Assembly: GCF_016599045.1 (NCBI RefSeq)
Contig: NZ_JAENKV010000005.1
Span: forward strand, 1 to 64,000
Direction: 5' to 3'
Source: Campylobacter sp. TTU_617
GTDB lineage: Bacteria > Campylobacterota > Campylobacteria > Campylobacterales > Campylobacteraceae
DNA: 64,000 nt
Positions 1 through 8,668 of this stretch are shown piece after piece (position 1 is the first letter of the stretch; each line of letters begins with the position of its first letter). The notes under the pieces were generated by a model that did no database searches, had not been told where the DNA came from, and worked only from the letters and a program-made list of their open reading frames with translations. Both the position numbers and the translations under genes were made by a program.

Positions 1-37
1 TAAAAGAATTATCATTTTCTTGAAATAAGATAGACAT
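1..37 (-). CDS. Possible start of a gene running off the left edge
   Basis: An ATG on the minus strand at 37 opens a frame of 12 codons (MSILFQENDNSF) that stays open to the window edge. It would be the next gene downstream of lon in the same direction. There is no clear Shine-Dalgarno sequence before it, so this is only a possible fragment. I do not recognise the protein. Confidence 0.25.
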   Translation of the reverse strand, partial: MSILFQENDNSF

Positions 38-155
38 TTTAAGATTTTTATTTTAGATAGAAATATAAATTTATAGGTTTTAAAATCTATTTAAGCTTTT
101 TACTAGGGTATTTAGCTGTGTAATTTTTATTAAAATTGATAAAAATATATAAAAT

Positions 156-186
156 ATTATAAATAAAAAATTTTTTTATTTATAAT
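156..186. terminator. AT-only perfect palindrome downstream of lon
   Basis: Arms at 156-170 and 172-186 are perfect 15-base inverted repeats made only of A and T, separated by one base. It lies 11 bases past the lon stop. A run of A on one side and T on the other means it could act as a weak terminator on either strand, but it has no G/C in the stem. It could equally be a DNA-bending or protein-binding site. Confidence 0.4.
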
Positions 187-196
187 AAAATTGATT

Positions 197-2572
197 TTAA
201 ATTAAGGCGTATTTTAAAACTTCATCAAAACTATCAACAGCGATAATTTGCATGTTGTTAAGAACTTCTTCAGGTATATCTTTTAAATCTCTTTCGTAAT
301 TTTTCTTAGGGATTAAAGCGGTTTTAATTTCTGCTTTATAAGCTGCTATTAATTTTTCTTTAAGTCCTCCTATAGGCAAGACTTTTCCACTAAGATCAAT
401 TTCTCCTGTCATAGCAACATCGCATTTTACTTTTTTTCCACTAAATATAGAAGCAATTGCTGTGCTAATTGTTATACCTGCACTTGGTCCATCTTTTGGA
501 GTGGCACCATCTGGAACGTGAATGTGTAAATTATATTGATTGTAAATACTTTCTTTTGTGTTATAAAACATTTTTTGAGGGATTTTTAATTTTTTTTCAT
601 CAATTAAAACTTTTATTACACTAAATGCTATTTTAGCGGATTCTTTCATCACATCTCCTAAACTTCCTGTTAGGATGAGTTCTCCTTTGCCTTTAATTTT
701 AATGATTTCAACTTTTAAGACATCTCCACCTACTGGAGTCCAAGCAAGTCCATTAACTTGACCAATTTGATCTTTTTGTTCTCGTTTTTGAATTTCATAT
801 ACTTTTTTATCTAAAAATTCTTTAAGATTCTTTTGATTGATATTTACTTTTTTAATATTTTCTAAGAGAAGTTTTTTTGCACTTTTGCGACAAAGTTCAG
901 CGATTTTGCGTCTTAAATTCCTTACGCCTGATTCTCTGGTATATTCATTGATTATGAGTTCTATTGTGCTATCATTGATATTTAGTTCATTACTTTTAAG
1001 ACCGTGTTTTTTGATTTCACTAGGTATAAGGTATTTTTTAGCAATTTGGAATTTTTCATTAGGTGTATACGAACTTAATTCTATAAATTCCATTCTATCT
1101 CTTAAAGGACCAGGAATATTGCTAATATCATTAGCAGTTGCAATAAAAATGATTTTACTTAAATCTATATTAAAATTAAGATAATAATCTCTAAATTTGG
1201 TATTTTGCTCAGGATCTAAAATTTCAAGTAAAACAGCACTTGGATCGCCTCTAAAATTTCTATTTAACTTATCAATTTCATCTAAAACAACTATAGGGTT
1301 GATCTGTTTAGCTTCTATAAGTCCTTGAACAATGCGTCCTGGCATTGCTCCTATATAAGTTCTTCTATGTCCTCTTAACTCATTAACATCTTCAAGCCCC
1401 CCTAGTGCAATACGCACTAATTCTCTTTTTAAAGCTCTTGCAACTGAATTAGCCAAAGAAGTCTTTCCAACACCTGGAGGACCATAGAGGCAAAGAATCA
1501 CTTTAGCTCCGTCTTTATCAGCAATTTTACGTTTTTCTAAGAGTTCTCTTACGGCAAAATACTCTTCAATTCTTTCTTTAGGTTTGTTAAGAGCATAATG
1601 ATCAAGGTTTAATTGCTTGGAAACTTCTTTAATATCAAGTTTTCTTTTTGATATTTTTTCAAAAGGTATATCAAGGGCAGTTTCAATATAGGTTTGTATC
1701 ATAGAAGCTTCTGAATTATCTTGATGAATTCTTTCAAATTTTTCTATTTGTTTTTTAATTTCTTTGTAGCTATCTTCATAAATGTATTTCTTTTTAAGCT
1801 CTAGTTTTTTGTAATATTCTTTTATTTCATCTTCTTTTTGCGTATCGCTACCGAGTTCTTTTTGAATTTGTCTTAGTTGTTCTTTTAAAAAATATTCTTT
1901 ATTGACTTTATCAATGCGTGAATGAACTTTATTTTTAATTTCTTTTTGAATTTTATTTGTTTCAATTTCTTGAGCTATAAGATCTATTAATTGTAAAAGT
2001 TTATTTTCAAGACTAGTTTGAATAAAAAATTCATATGCTTTTTGTTTTTTGATGCGTATAGTATTTAAAATCAAATCACAAATTCTTGATGCATCAGTCC
2101 CTTCTTCTATAGTTCTTAAAAGATCGGGAGAAAAATAATGACTAATATTAGTTAAAATTTTAATTTTTTCTTTTAAAACATTAAGCAGAGCTTCTTGTTT
2201 CGCTTCTTCTAAAAAATCTTCTCGTATAAGATCTATCTCAGCTTCCAAAGGTTTATTTGAGATTTGTTTTATTATTCTTCCTTTAGCATAGCCTTGAAAT
2301 AATATTTTAACGCGTCCATCTGGTAAAGGAACCTTTCTCATAATCGTTCCAATTACCCCGCAATCAAAAATTTCATCAAAATTTCTTCCATTACCAAATT
2401 TTGATGGAGCGACAAAAAGCATTGTTTCATTTTTTATTGCTAATTCTAAAGCTTTCATATTTTGGGAGTCATTTATAAAAATAGGTGTAATCATAAAAGG
2501 ATATAAAAATAATTCATCTTCAACTAAAACAGGAAGTATAGCTGGATAATTTTGAATTTCTTCAATTTGCAT
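197..2572 (-). CDS. lon: ATP-dependent protease Lon
   Basis: Cytoplasmic AAA+ serine protease that degrades misfolded and regulatory proteins. The 791-residue product has the full order: N-terminal substrate-binding LON domain (about 1-200), a helical linker rich in charged residues, the AAA+ module with Walker A GPPGVGKT and Walker B VVLDEID, and the C-terminal peptidase domain. The catalytic dyad is visible as Ser697 in DGPSAG and Lys740 in GLKEKLIAA; their spacing of 43 matches the Ser679/Lys722 pair of E. coli Lon. It follows bamD by about 9 bases on the same strand, so the two are probably co-transcribed. Length is normal for the family. Confidence 0.98.
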   Translation of the reverse strand: MQIEEIQNYPAILPVLVEDELFLYPFMITPIFINDSQNMKALELAIKNETMLFVAPSKFGNGRNFDEIFDCGVIGTIMRKVPLPDGRVKILFQGYAKGRIIKQISNKPLEAEIDLIREDFLEEAKQEALLNVLKEKIKILTNISHYFSPDLLRTIEEGTDASRICDLILNTIRIKKQKAYEFFIQTSLENKLLQLIDLIAQEIETNKIQKEIKNKVHSRIDKVNKEYFLKEQLRQIQKELGSDTQKEDEIKEYYKKLELKKKYIYEDSYKEIKKQIEKFERIHQDNSEASMIQTYIETALDIPFEKISKRKLDIKEVSKQLNLDHYALNKPKERIEEYFAVRELLEKRKIADKDGAKVILCLYGPPGVGKTSLANSVARALKRELVRIALGGLEDVNELRGHRRTYIGAMPGRIVQGLIEAKQINPIVVLDEIDKLNRNFRGDPSAVLLEILDPEQNTKFRDYYLNFNIDLSKIIFIATANDISNIPGPLRDRMEFIELSSYTPNEKFQIAKKYLIPSEIKKHGLKSNELNINDSTIELIINEYTRESGVRNLRRKIAELCRKSAKKLLLENIKKVNINQKNLKEFLDKKVYEIQKREQKDQIGQVNGLAWTPVGGDVLKVEIIKIKGKGELILTGSLGDVMKESAKIAFSVIKVLIDEKKLKIPQKMFYNTKESIYNQYNLHIHVPDGATPKDGPSAGITISTAIASIFSGKKVKCDVAMTGEIDLSGKVLPIGGLKEKLIAAYKAEIKTALIPKKNYERDLKDIPEEVLNNMQIIAVDSFDEVLKYALI

Positions 2573-2581
2573 TTTCTTTCC

Positions 2582-3235
2582 TTAAAAACTTTCAAATATA
2601 CTTCTATACCAAGGAAGTTCTGGTTTTATGATACTTTTATGGAAAAATTCAGAATGTTCGATACGATCTTTGTAAATTTCATAACTTTGTTTTCTATCTA
2701 ATCTTTTGTAAAGATCTTTTATCGTATCATCTAGATAAAAAATAGCAAGATTAAATTTTGTAAGCATGGTTTGCACTAGTGGTTTGTATTCTGTATAAGG
2801 ATATTTTTTAAGAAAATTATCTATTTCTTTTTGACTTTCCAACATTAAAGCTTGATTTCTATTTGGTTGAGAAAAAGCATCAAATTTTGCTTTAATTTTT
2901 AAATAATGAATGTAATCGATATTTTGAGAAGTACCAAATTTTTTATTGTACTCGTCAAGATAAAAATCTGCTAATTGATATTCTTCTTCATCAATATGAG
3001 CTTGTGCAAGAATGATAAGTACGGTTTCAAGTAAAGGATCTGAGATATGTTCGCTTGCCATACCATTATAATGAGTATCAGCTTTTTCTAAATCCTTATC
3101 TTTTAAATCTTTAATAATCAGATCATACCATTCTTTGGCATTTAGATTATAAAGCTCATTGGAATTTTTGACACTACAAGCACTAAAAAAAAGGCTTAAA
3201 ATAAAAACTAATAATAAAATATTTTTTTTCATCAT
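2582..3235 (-). CDS. bamD: Outer-membrane assembly lipoprotein, BamD-like
   Basis: The 217-residue protein begins with a lipoprotein signal ending in the lipobox FFSAC, so Cys20 or so would be lipidated. The rest is helical and TPR-like (for example YQLADFYLDEYNKKFG followed by KYPYTEYKPLVQTM), the architecture of BamD/YfiO, which helps BamA fold beta-barrel proteins into the outer membrane. Two consecutive ATG codons open the frame; either 3235 or 3232 could be used. It is first in an apparent bamD-lon operon divergent from fliW. The family match is by pattern recognition; a generic TPR lipoprotein is the alternative. Confidence 0.8.
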   Translation of the reverse strand: MMKKNILLLVFILSLFFSACSVKNSNELYNLNAKEWYDLIIKDLKDKDLEKADTHYNGMASEHISDPLLETVLIILAQAHIDEEEYQLADFYLDEYNKKFGTSQNIDYIHYLKIKAKFDAFSQPNRNQALMLESQKEIDNFLKKYPYTEYKPLVQTMLTKFNLAIFYLDDTIKDLYKRLDRKQSYEIYKDRIEHSEFFHKSIIKPELPWYRSIFESF

Positions 3236-3264
3236 AATATAAATTCTATATCCTGTTAAATTTT

Positions 3265-3280
3265 TGCTATAATTCTAATC
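3265..3280 (-). promoter_or_regulatory. Likely -10 region for bamD-lon
   Basis: On the minus strand TAGAAT (plus 3272-3277) lies about 37-42 bases before the bamD start in a T-rich stretch with no clear -35, which is the usual form of a Campylobacter sigma-70 promoter. No other support. Confidence 0.4.
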
Positions 3281-3364
3281 ATTTTATAATTATTTTTTTA
3301 TTAATTATAATAAAATTAGATAAACAATTTTAATTTTTTTGGAATTATTATTGCTTATTTATGT

Positions 3365-3392
3365 TAGAATATCCGAAGTTAAACTTGAGGAG
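3365..3392 (+). promoter_or_regulatory. Likely -10 box and RBS of fliW
   Basis: TAGAAT at 3365-3370 is followed by a strong ribosome-binding site GAGGAG at 3387-3392, five bases before the fliW ATG. The implied leader is about 20 bases. Confidence 0.5.
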
Positions 3393-3397
3393 AAAAA

Positions 3398-3787
3398 ATG
3401 ACCCTGGCTGTTAAATGTCCTATATTAGGTTTTGAAGAAACTAAAAATATGGAATTTTCAACTATCGATGAAGTATTTGTAAGATTAAAAAGTCTTGATG
3501 GTAAAGAATTTTCTTTTGTTCTTATTAATCCTTATTTAATTCGTCCTGATTATGAATTTGATATTCCAACCTATTACCAAGAATTACTTGCGTTAAATCC
3601 CCAATCAAACATGAAAGTTTATAATATAGTAGCTATAAGTGATACTATAGAAGATTCAACTGTTAATTTTTTAGCCCCAGTGGTGATGAATTTAGATAAT
3701 AATAGTATGGTTCAAGTTATTTTAGATTCTACAAACTATCCTAGTTTTTTTCAAGCAGAAAAAATTTCTGATTATATAAAAAAATAA
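3398..3787 (+). CDS. fliW: Flagellar assembly factor FliW
   Basis: FliW binds flagellin and the translational regulator CsrA, and so ties flagellin synthesis to filament export. The 129-residue product has the normal FliW length and characteristic segments ([12 protein letters not shown] near the N-terminus, [17 protein letters not shown] in the middle, [11 protein letters not shown] later). The start is fixed by the GAGGAG ribosome-binding site. It leads a probable operon with proC and three pseudopilin-like genes, 15 bases before proC. This is the same order I remember from C. jejuni. Confidence 0.93.
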   Translation: MTLAVKCPILGFEETKNMEFSTIDEVFVRLKSLDGKEFSFVLINPYLIRPDYEFDIPTYYQELLALNPQSNMKVYNIVAISDTIEDSTVNFLAPVVMNLDNNSMVQVILDSTNYPSFFQAEKISDYIKK

Positions 3788-3802
3788 TATTAACTAATAA
3801 AA

Positions 3803-4537
3803 ATGCTAGATATTTATATTCTAGGAAATGGAGCTATGGCAAGCGCATTAGCTCAAGGTTTATATGGAAAATATCAAGTTAATATTGTAGGAAGAAGCAA
3901 AGAAAAACTTATCAATTTAGAAAAACAAGGTTTTAAAACTTTACTTTATAAAGATTTTAATCCAGAGAATAAAAATATTATTTTAGCTTTTAAACCCTAC
4001 GCTTTAAAAGATATGGCAAATATTTTAAAATATAAGGCTAGGATTGTTATTTCTGTTTTAGCAAATATTTCTTTTGATGATTTAAAATGTATTAAAGCGC
4101 AAAATTATGTTAGAATTATGCCTAATATTGCAGCAAAATATAAAGCTTCTGCTACCCCGTATTTAATTAAAAATTCACATTTTAAAGATGAAATTCTTCA
4201 AATTTTGCAAACTTTTGGAAATATTTACGAATTAAACGATGAAAAGCAAATGAATGCTGCAATGGCAATTAGCGGTTGCGCCCCAGCTTTTTTAGCTTTG
4301 GTGGCTGAAAGTATTGCCGATGGAGGTGTTTGTGAGGGTTTGAGTAGGGATTTAAGTATAAAACTTACACAAGGTCTTTTTGAAAGTTTTACACAATTAT
4401 TGTTACATAAACATACGGCTTTAATTAAAGAAAAAATTTGCTCCCCTGCTGGTGTTACTATTAAAGGTATTAAGACCTTAGAAAAATATGCCATTAGATC
4501 TGCTTTTATGGAAGCTTTAAATTCTAGTTCATCTTAG
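3803..4537 (+). CDS. proC: Pyrroline-5-carboxylate reductase
   Basis: Makes L-proline from 1-pyrroline-5-carboxylate with NAD(P)H in the cytoplasm. The 244-residue protein starts with a Rossmann motif (G8-N9-G10-A-M-A) and ends with the P5CR dimerisation segment containing SGCAPAFLALVAESIADG and SPAGVTIKG, the family signature. It is slightly shorter than the roughly 270 residues of the E. coli enzyme. The stop codon abuts the next ATG directly (4537/4538), so it is translated with the ctsT-like gene. There is no obvious Shine-Dalgarno sequence before the ATG. Confidence 0.95.
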   Translation: MLDIYILGNGAMASALAQGLYGKYQVNIVGRSKEKLINLEKQGFKTLLYKDFNPENKNIILAFKPYALKDMANILKYKARIVISVLANISFDDLKCIKAQNYVRIMPNIAAKYKASATPYLIKNSHFKDEILQILQTFGNIYELNDEKQMNAAMAISGCAPAFLALVAESIADGGVCEGLSRDLSIKLTQGLFESFTQLLLHKHTALIKEKICSPAGVTIKGIKTLEKYAIRSAFMEALNSSSS

Positions 4538-4837
4538 ATGAAAAAGGCTTTTTCTTTTATCGAGCTTATATTTTGTATAATAATTTTATCTTTTATTTTT
4601 ATTTCCTTGCATTTAGTTTATATACAAATTTATAAAAATTATGAATTTTTAAGTTTTTTTCAAAGACTTTATAATTTAGAAGAAAAATTATATGATAATC
4701 CAAAAGTTAAAAATATATTAATTAATACTTCAAATTTAGGTTCTTTAAATTTATTAGAGGAGTATGAAAGCGATGGTTTATTTGAATTAAAAAAAATAAA
4801 TATTAAAGATAAAAATTATACTAGTTATTTTCAATGA
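4538..4837 (+). CDS. ctsT: Pseudopilin-like transformation protein CtsT
   Basis: The 99-residue protein starts with KKAFSFIELIFCIIILSF, a type IV prepilin N-terminus: short basic leader, cleavage before a hydrophobic helix, and the conserved Glu at position +5. In C. jejuni the gene after proC is ctsT, required for natural DNA transformation. I infer the same role: a minor pseudopilin of the DNA-uptake machine in the inner membrane and periplasm. It starts directly on the proC stop and overlaps the next gene by ATGA (4834-4837). Confidence 0.75.
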   Translation: MKKAFSFIELIFCIIILSFIFISLHLVYIQIYKNYEFLSFFQRLYNLEEKLYDNPKVKNILINTSNLGSLNLLEEYESDGLFELKKINIKDKNYTSYFQ

Positions 4838-5526
4838 AAAAAGCTTTTACTCTTTTAGAAGTTATTTTAGGTTTAATTATTTTTTCTGTTTTATCTGTAA
4901 TTATTTTAAAAATTTTATCTCAGATTTATTTTTATCATTTTGAAACTTTAAAAAATCAAAATACAATTTTAAATCTAAAATATGCTTTACTTAATATAGA
5001 TAGAATAACTCAAAAATGCTTAAAAACAAAAATACAAGATAATATTTTAACTTGTTTTTTATTTGATAAAGAAAATCTTTTATCTTTAAAAGATAATCAA
5101 GCTATTATAATAAATTCTACTCTTATTTTAAAAGATCAAAATAAAAGATATTATTCTCCAAAAAGTAATTTGTTAATTCAATATCAAAATAATAAAGATT
5201 TATTTGATTTAAATGATAATTTTTTTTATGCTCTTTTTCAAAATGATATTGACAAATTTTTAATTATAGATAATGAAAATTTATTTTTAGATAAAAATAT
5301 TACAGGACATTATTTGCCTTTGCAAGCAAAATTAACTCTTTTTTTAGAAAATCAAGAATTAAAATATGAACTTAATCCTTTTTCTAAAAACAATGTTTTA
5401 AAAGGAATATTAGTGCAAAATATTAGTGATTTTATTATAAAAGATAATGATAAAGGATTTAAAGTAAAGCTTTGTTCATCGCAAGATGATAAGAATTTAT
5501 GTTTGGAAAAATTTTTATATCAATGA
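4834..5526 (+). CDS. Pseudopilin-like protein (prepilin N-terminus)
   Basis: A 230-residue protein starting KKAFTLLEVILGLIIFSVLS, a clear prepilin-type N-terminus with the +5 Glu. The remainder is Lys/Asn-rich and low in recognisable motifs; two cysteines near the C-terminus (CSSQDDKNLC) could form a disulfide in the periplasm. It overlaps both neighbours by ATGA, so the trio is translationally coupled. It is likely a second minor pseudopilin of the DNA-uptake or secretion apparatus. The exact role is unknown. Confidence 0.75.
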   Translation: MKKAFTLLEVILGLIIFSVLSVIILKILSQIYFYHFETLKNQNTILNLKYALLNIDRITQKCLKTKIQDNILTCFLFDKENLLSLKDNQAIIINSTLILKDQNKRYYSPKSNLLIQYQNNKDLFDLNDNFFYALFQNDIDKFLIIDNENLFLDKNITGHYLPLQAKLTLFLENQELKYELNPFSKNNVLKGILVQNISDFIIKDNDKGFKVKLCSSQDDKNLCLEKFLYQ

Positions 5527-5978
5527 AAAAAGCTTATATATTAATCAGTGTTGTTTTTTTAATTACTTTAGTTTCTTTTCTTATAAATTTAAGTTTTAAT
5601 ATTTCAAGTTATATACCAAGAATGTTAAGAGATGAATATTATTATATTCAAGCTAGAATTTTAAGTCTTAATGCAAAAGAACTTTCTAAATATTTTTTAT
5701 ATAAAGCTAAGCAAGAAGGTAAAGAATGTATTGATTTTGTAAAATTTAATTATCCAAAATATAATGACATAGTAAGAATTGATTATTTTTATCCTATTGC
5801 TGAGTGTGATAATTTTAAATTTAAAAATATCAATCAAGATGCCAATCTATCAAAAGATGGAGTTATTATTATAAATATTAGTATTCTTTTAAATTCAAAT
5901 CAAGCAGTTAATGAGGAAATTTTTATCAATAAAAAAGAGTTAATTTATACAAACCAAGACTTTTGGAAGTCTTGGTAA
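5523..5978 (+). CDS. Third pseudopilin-like protein
   Basis: The ATG at 5523 overlaps the preceding stop as ATGA and gives 151 residues. The N-terminus KKAYILISVVFLITLVSFL keeps the basic leader and hydrophobic helix of a prepilin but lacks the +5 Glu (Ser instead). In type II secretion and type IV pilus systems that exception marks the GspK/PilX-like tip pseudopilin; applying this here is inference. An upstream start at 5499 is open but would bury the helix behind eight extra residues. The stop codon lies inside a strong hairpin. Confidence 0.7.
   Translation: MKKAYILISVVFLITLVSFLINLSFNISSYIPRMLRDEYYYIQARILSLNAKELSKYFLYKAKQEGKECIDFVKFNYPKYNDIVRIDYFYPIAECDNFKFKNINQDANLSKDGVIIINISILLNSNQAVNEEIFINKKELIYTNQDFWKSW
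5953..5976. terminator. Hairpin between two convergent operons
   Basis: Perfect 10-base arms (5953-5962 and 5967-5976) with a TTGG loop overlap the stop codon of the third pseudopilin gene and sit six bases from the end of rpsR on the other strand. The position suggests a shared bidirectional terminator. Flanking T-runs are weak on both sides. Confidence 0.7.
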
Positions 5979-5981
5979 ATA

Positions 5982-6242
5982 TTATAAACCTTCAAAAGGG
6001 TTTTCTTTAACTTGTTTTCTATCTACTATATAAGGGATAAGAGCCACGTGTCTTGCACGTTTAATTGCAACTTCAACCATTTCTTGGTATTTTTTGCTTG
6101 TTCCAGTTAAACGACGTGGCATAATTTTAAATCTTTCAGATAAAGCGTGTTTTAACATTGCAGTATCTTTATAGTCGATAAATTCAACTTTTGCTTCTGT
6201 ATATTTACAATATTTACGTGAGTATTTTCTTTTTTCTGCCAT
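5982..6242 (-). CDS. rpsR: 30S ribosomal protein S18
   Basis: The 86-residue basic protein contains the S18 core, with [16 protein letters not shown] and [16 protein letters not shown]18 binds the 30S platform with S6. It is last in the rpsF-ssb-rpsR operon and starts 11 bases after ssb ends, the standard bacterial order. The N-terminal region carries only one cysteine (Cys12), so it is probably the form without a complete zinc-binding set. Confidence 0.97.
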   Translation of the reverse strand: MAEKRKYSRKYCKYTEAKVEFIDYKDTAMLKHALSERFKIMPRRLTGTSKKYQEMVEVAIKRARHVALIPYIVDRKQVKENPFEGL

Positions 6243-6253
6243 AATTTTTTCCT

Positions 6254-6796
6254 TTAAAATGGTAAATCTGTATCATCGCTTTCGTAAGCGTCAATATCTA
6301 TTTCTTTAATTTTTTCTTGGTTTTGGCTAGGACTTTGTTTTTGTGGAGCATTTTGTGGAGCATTTTTTCTAAAATTATCACTCATATAAGGATCATAGCT
6401 TTGACTCTCATAATTGTTGTTATAATTTCCATTATAGTTACTTGTATTATTGAAATTTCCATTTTGCTGTGGAGCATTTCCACCTAGCATTTCCATATTT
6501 TCAACCTGAACACTATGTTTAGAGCGATTTTGACCATTTTGATCACTCCATTGTTCAAATCTCAAACGACCTTCTATAAGAATTTTGCTACCTTTAGAGA
6601 GATATTGATTAGCTATTTCAGCCATTCTTCCATAGAAGGTAATATCAATAAAACAAGTTTCTTCTCTTTTTTCTCCATTTGTTGTAAATCTTCTAGTTAC
6701 AGCAATAGCTGAAGCTCCTATAGCATTACCACTTTGTGCATAACGCATATCTATATCTCTAGTAAGATTTCCTACCAAAACAACTTTATTAAACAT
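6254..6796 (-). CDS. ssb: Single-stranded DNA-binding protein
   Basis: The 180-residue protein has an N-terminal OB fold (about 1-105, starting [19 protein letters not shown]), a long Asn/Gln-rich disordered linker and the acidic C-terminal tip DTDLPF that recruits replication and repair partners. It binds ssDNA as a tetramer. It sits between rpsF and rpsR, eight and eleven bases away. Confidence 0.98.
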   Translation of the reverse strand: MFNKVVLVGNLTRDIDMRYAQSGNAIGASAIAVTRRFTTNGEKREETCFIDITFYGRMAEIANQYLSKGSKILIEGRLRFEQWSDQNGQNRSKHSVQVENMEMLGGNAPQQNGNFNNTSNYNGNYNNNYESQSYDPYMSDNFRKNAPQNAPQKQSPSQNQEKIKEIDIDAYESDDTDLPF

Positions 6797-6804
6797 TTTT
6801 TTCC

Positions 6805-7182
6805 TTATTGAATTTCTGGAGCCTCTATAGGTTTAATTTCTTTTTTTGATTGCTTAATACCTTGGCTAAGCTTTTCCCATGCTGCAATTTCTTTTTTATT
6901 TTCATATTTTACAATTAAAAATCTTATCACTTCTTCAGTAATTCTTAAAACCCTTTCAAGTTCTTTGATTAAATTTGTAGGAGCTTTAAAATAAATTACA
7001 AAATAAGTTCCTCTTTCATATTTTTTAATTTTATATGCAAGTTTTCTAGTTCCCATTGGAACAGTTGTTTCGATGCTTGCACCATTTTTTGTAAGGACTT
7101 CTTTAATGAATTCCAACTTAGTATTTACTTCCTCTTCTGTTAAAGTAGGCTTTAAAATAAATAAAACCTCATAATGTTTCAT
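6805..7182 (-). CDS. rpsF: 30S ribosomal protein S6
   Basis: A 125-residue S6 with the ferredoxin-like core ([41 protein letters not shown]) and a Lys/Glu-rich tail. First gene of the rpsF-ssb-rpsR operon. The ribosome-binding site AAGGAG lies on the minus strand just before the ATG. Confidence 0.97.
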   Translation of the reverse strand: MKHYEVLFILKPTLTEEEVNTKLEFIKEVLTKNGASIETTVPMGTRKLAYKIKKYERGTYFVIYFKAPTNLIKELERVLRITEEVIRFLIVKYENKKEIAAWEKLSQGIKQSKKEIKPIEAPEIQ

Positions 7183-7201
7183 TGTTTTCTCCTTGTGGAT
7201 A

Positions 7202-7248
7202 TTAAGCCTTAAAGATTATCTCTTGTAGGCAAGGAACTTAACATTATA
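7202..7248 (-). promoter_or_regulatory. rpsF promoter and possible leader hairpin
   Basis: On the minus strand TATAAT occupies 7248-7243. Just downstream, arms at 7241-7231 and 7210-7202 can pair (nine pairs with a two-base bulge). The S6 operon of many bacteria is controlled by an S6:S18-binding leader, so this could be a counterpart. However, the outer part of the stem would lie upstream of the predicted transcript start, which weakens that reading. Confidence 0.35.
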
Positions 7249-7393
7249 TCAAAAAATACTTAATATATACTTTTTAAAATTATTACAAAAAGTTACAAAA
7301 TTTTAAACATTGATAATAAATTTTTAATATATGATTAATATTGATTTATTTTTAGTTATTATTTATTTCAAATTAATTAAAAAAGGTTTTATT

Positions 7394-8668
7394 ATGTCAA
7401 ATAATAAACAGCCTATTCGTTGGCTTACTTTTATTGTTTTGGTTATGGGTGGAGGGACTGTATTTAAACTTTCTTCATTAAAAGATGCTTTTTATGTACC
7501 TATGCAAGAATTTATGAGTCTTAGTAATACTCAAATTGGTCTTGCTCTATCTGTTTATGGTATAGTTCAAACAATCGGAAATTTTGCTTCTATTTATATT
7601 GCTGATAGATTTTCTAAAAAAATTCTTATCCCTTTATCGTTAATTTGTGTTGGACTTATTGGAATTTATATTTCAACCTTTCCTTCTTTTTATGGAATTT
7701 TAATTGCTTGGGGATTACTTTCTTTATTTGGAGAAGTGATTTATTGGCCTGTGTTATTAAAAGCTATCCGTTTGCTTGGAGACTCTACACAACAAGGAAG
7801 ACTTTTTGGATTTTTAGAAGCAGGACGCGGAGTTATTGATACTATAGTTGCTTTTAGTGCTTTAGGAATTTTCTTATTTTTGGGTTCAGGCGCTGGTGGT
7901 TTAAGAGCTGCTATACTTTTTTATAGTGCTTGTGTAATTGTAGCTGGAATTTTGGCTTATTTTTTACTTGAAGATGATAAAATAAATACCAAAGATGAAA
8001 AAGGTAATGAGATTAGTAAAAATAAAGCTGCTTGGAATGGAGTATTAAAAGCGGTTAAAACACTAGAAATTTGGGTAGTATCATTAACTATTTTTACCAT
8101 TTATTCAGTTTATTGCGGGCTTACTTATTTTATCCCTTTTTTAAAAGATATTTATGGTATGCCAGTAGCTTTAGTAGGTGCTTATGGAATCATTAATCAA
8201 TATACTTTAAAATTGGTTGGCGGACCTATTGGGGGATATTTAGCAGATAAAAAATTTCACTCATCTACTAAATATTTACGTTTTGCTCTTATTTTGGCCG
8301 TTATTGCAATTTTGATTTTTATTTTTATGCCTCATCACAGTTTAAATATCTATTTTGGAATGAGCTTAACTCTAGGTTTTGCAGCTTTAGTTTTTACAAT
8401 GAGAGCAACATTTTTTGCTCCAGTAGATGAAATTCAAATCCCAAGAGAAATTAGCGGGGCAGCTATGAGTATAGCTTGTATATTTGGATATTCTCCGCAA
8501 CTTTTTTGCTTTGCACTTTATGGTTTTATTATTGATAAATTTCAAGGTTTGTTTGGATATCAAATTGTTTTTGGGCTTATGGGATTTTTTGCAATTTGTG
8601 GAGTTATTGTAACTTCGATTTTACTTAAAATGATAGCTAAGAAAAAATTACAAGGAGTAATTCAATGA
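7394..8668 (+). CDS. MFS transporter, YihN-like (probable sugar or sugar-derivative uptake)
   Basis: The ATG at 7394 follows an AAGG site and gives 424 residues; an open extension upstream to 7331 has no ribosome-binding site. The protein has about 12 hydrophobic segments in two halves and MFS loop signatures such as YIADRFSKK after helix 2 and LADKKFHSS in the second half. It overlaps the TIM-barrel isomerase gene by ATGA, so transporter and enzyme probably share a substrate, likely a sugar or polyol. The substrate is not identifiable. I do not remember this pair beside rpsF in C. jejuni, so it may be an acquired module. Confidence 0.85.
   Translation: MSNNKQPIRWLTFIVLVMGGGTVFKLSSLKDAFYVPMQEFMSLSNTQIGLALSVYGIVQTIGNFASIYIADRFSKKILIPLSLICVGLIGIYISTFPSFYGILIAWGLLSLFGEVIYWPVLLKAIRLLGDSTQQGRLFGFLEAGRGVIDTIVAFSALGIFLFLGSGAGGLRAAILFYSACVIVAGILAYFLLEDDKINTKDEKGNEISKNKAAWNGVLKAVKTLEIWVVSLTIFTIYSVYCGLTYFIPFLKDIYGMPVALVGAYGIINQYTLKLVGGPIGGYLADKKFHSSTKYLRFALILAVIAILIFIFMPHHSLNIYFGMSLTLGFAALVFTMRATFFAPVDEIQIPREISGAAMSIACIFGYSPQLFCFALYGFIIDKFQGLFGYQIVFGLMGFFAICGVIVTSILLKMIAKKKLQGVIQ

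Noticed and set aside
837-1184. 115-codon ORF opposite lon
   Set aside because: It lies wholly inside the conserved lon AAA+ region and has no recognisable family.
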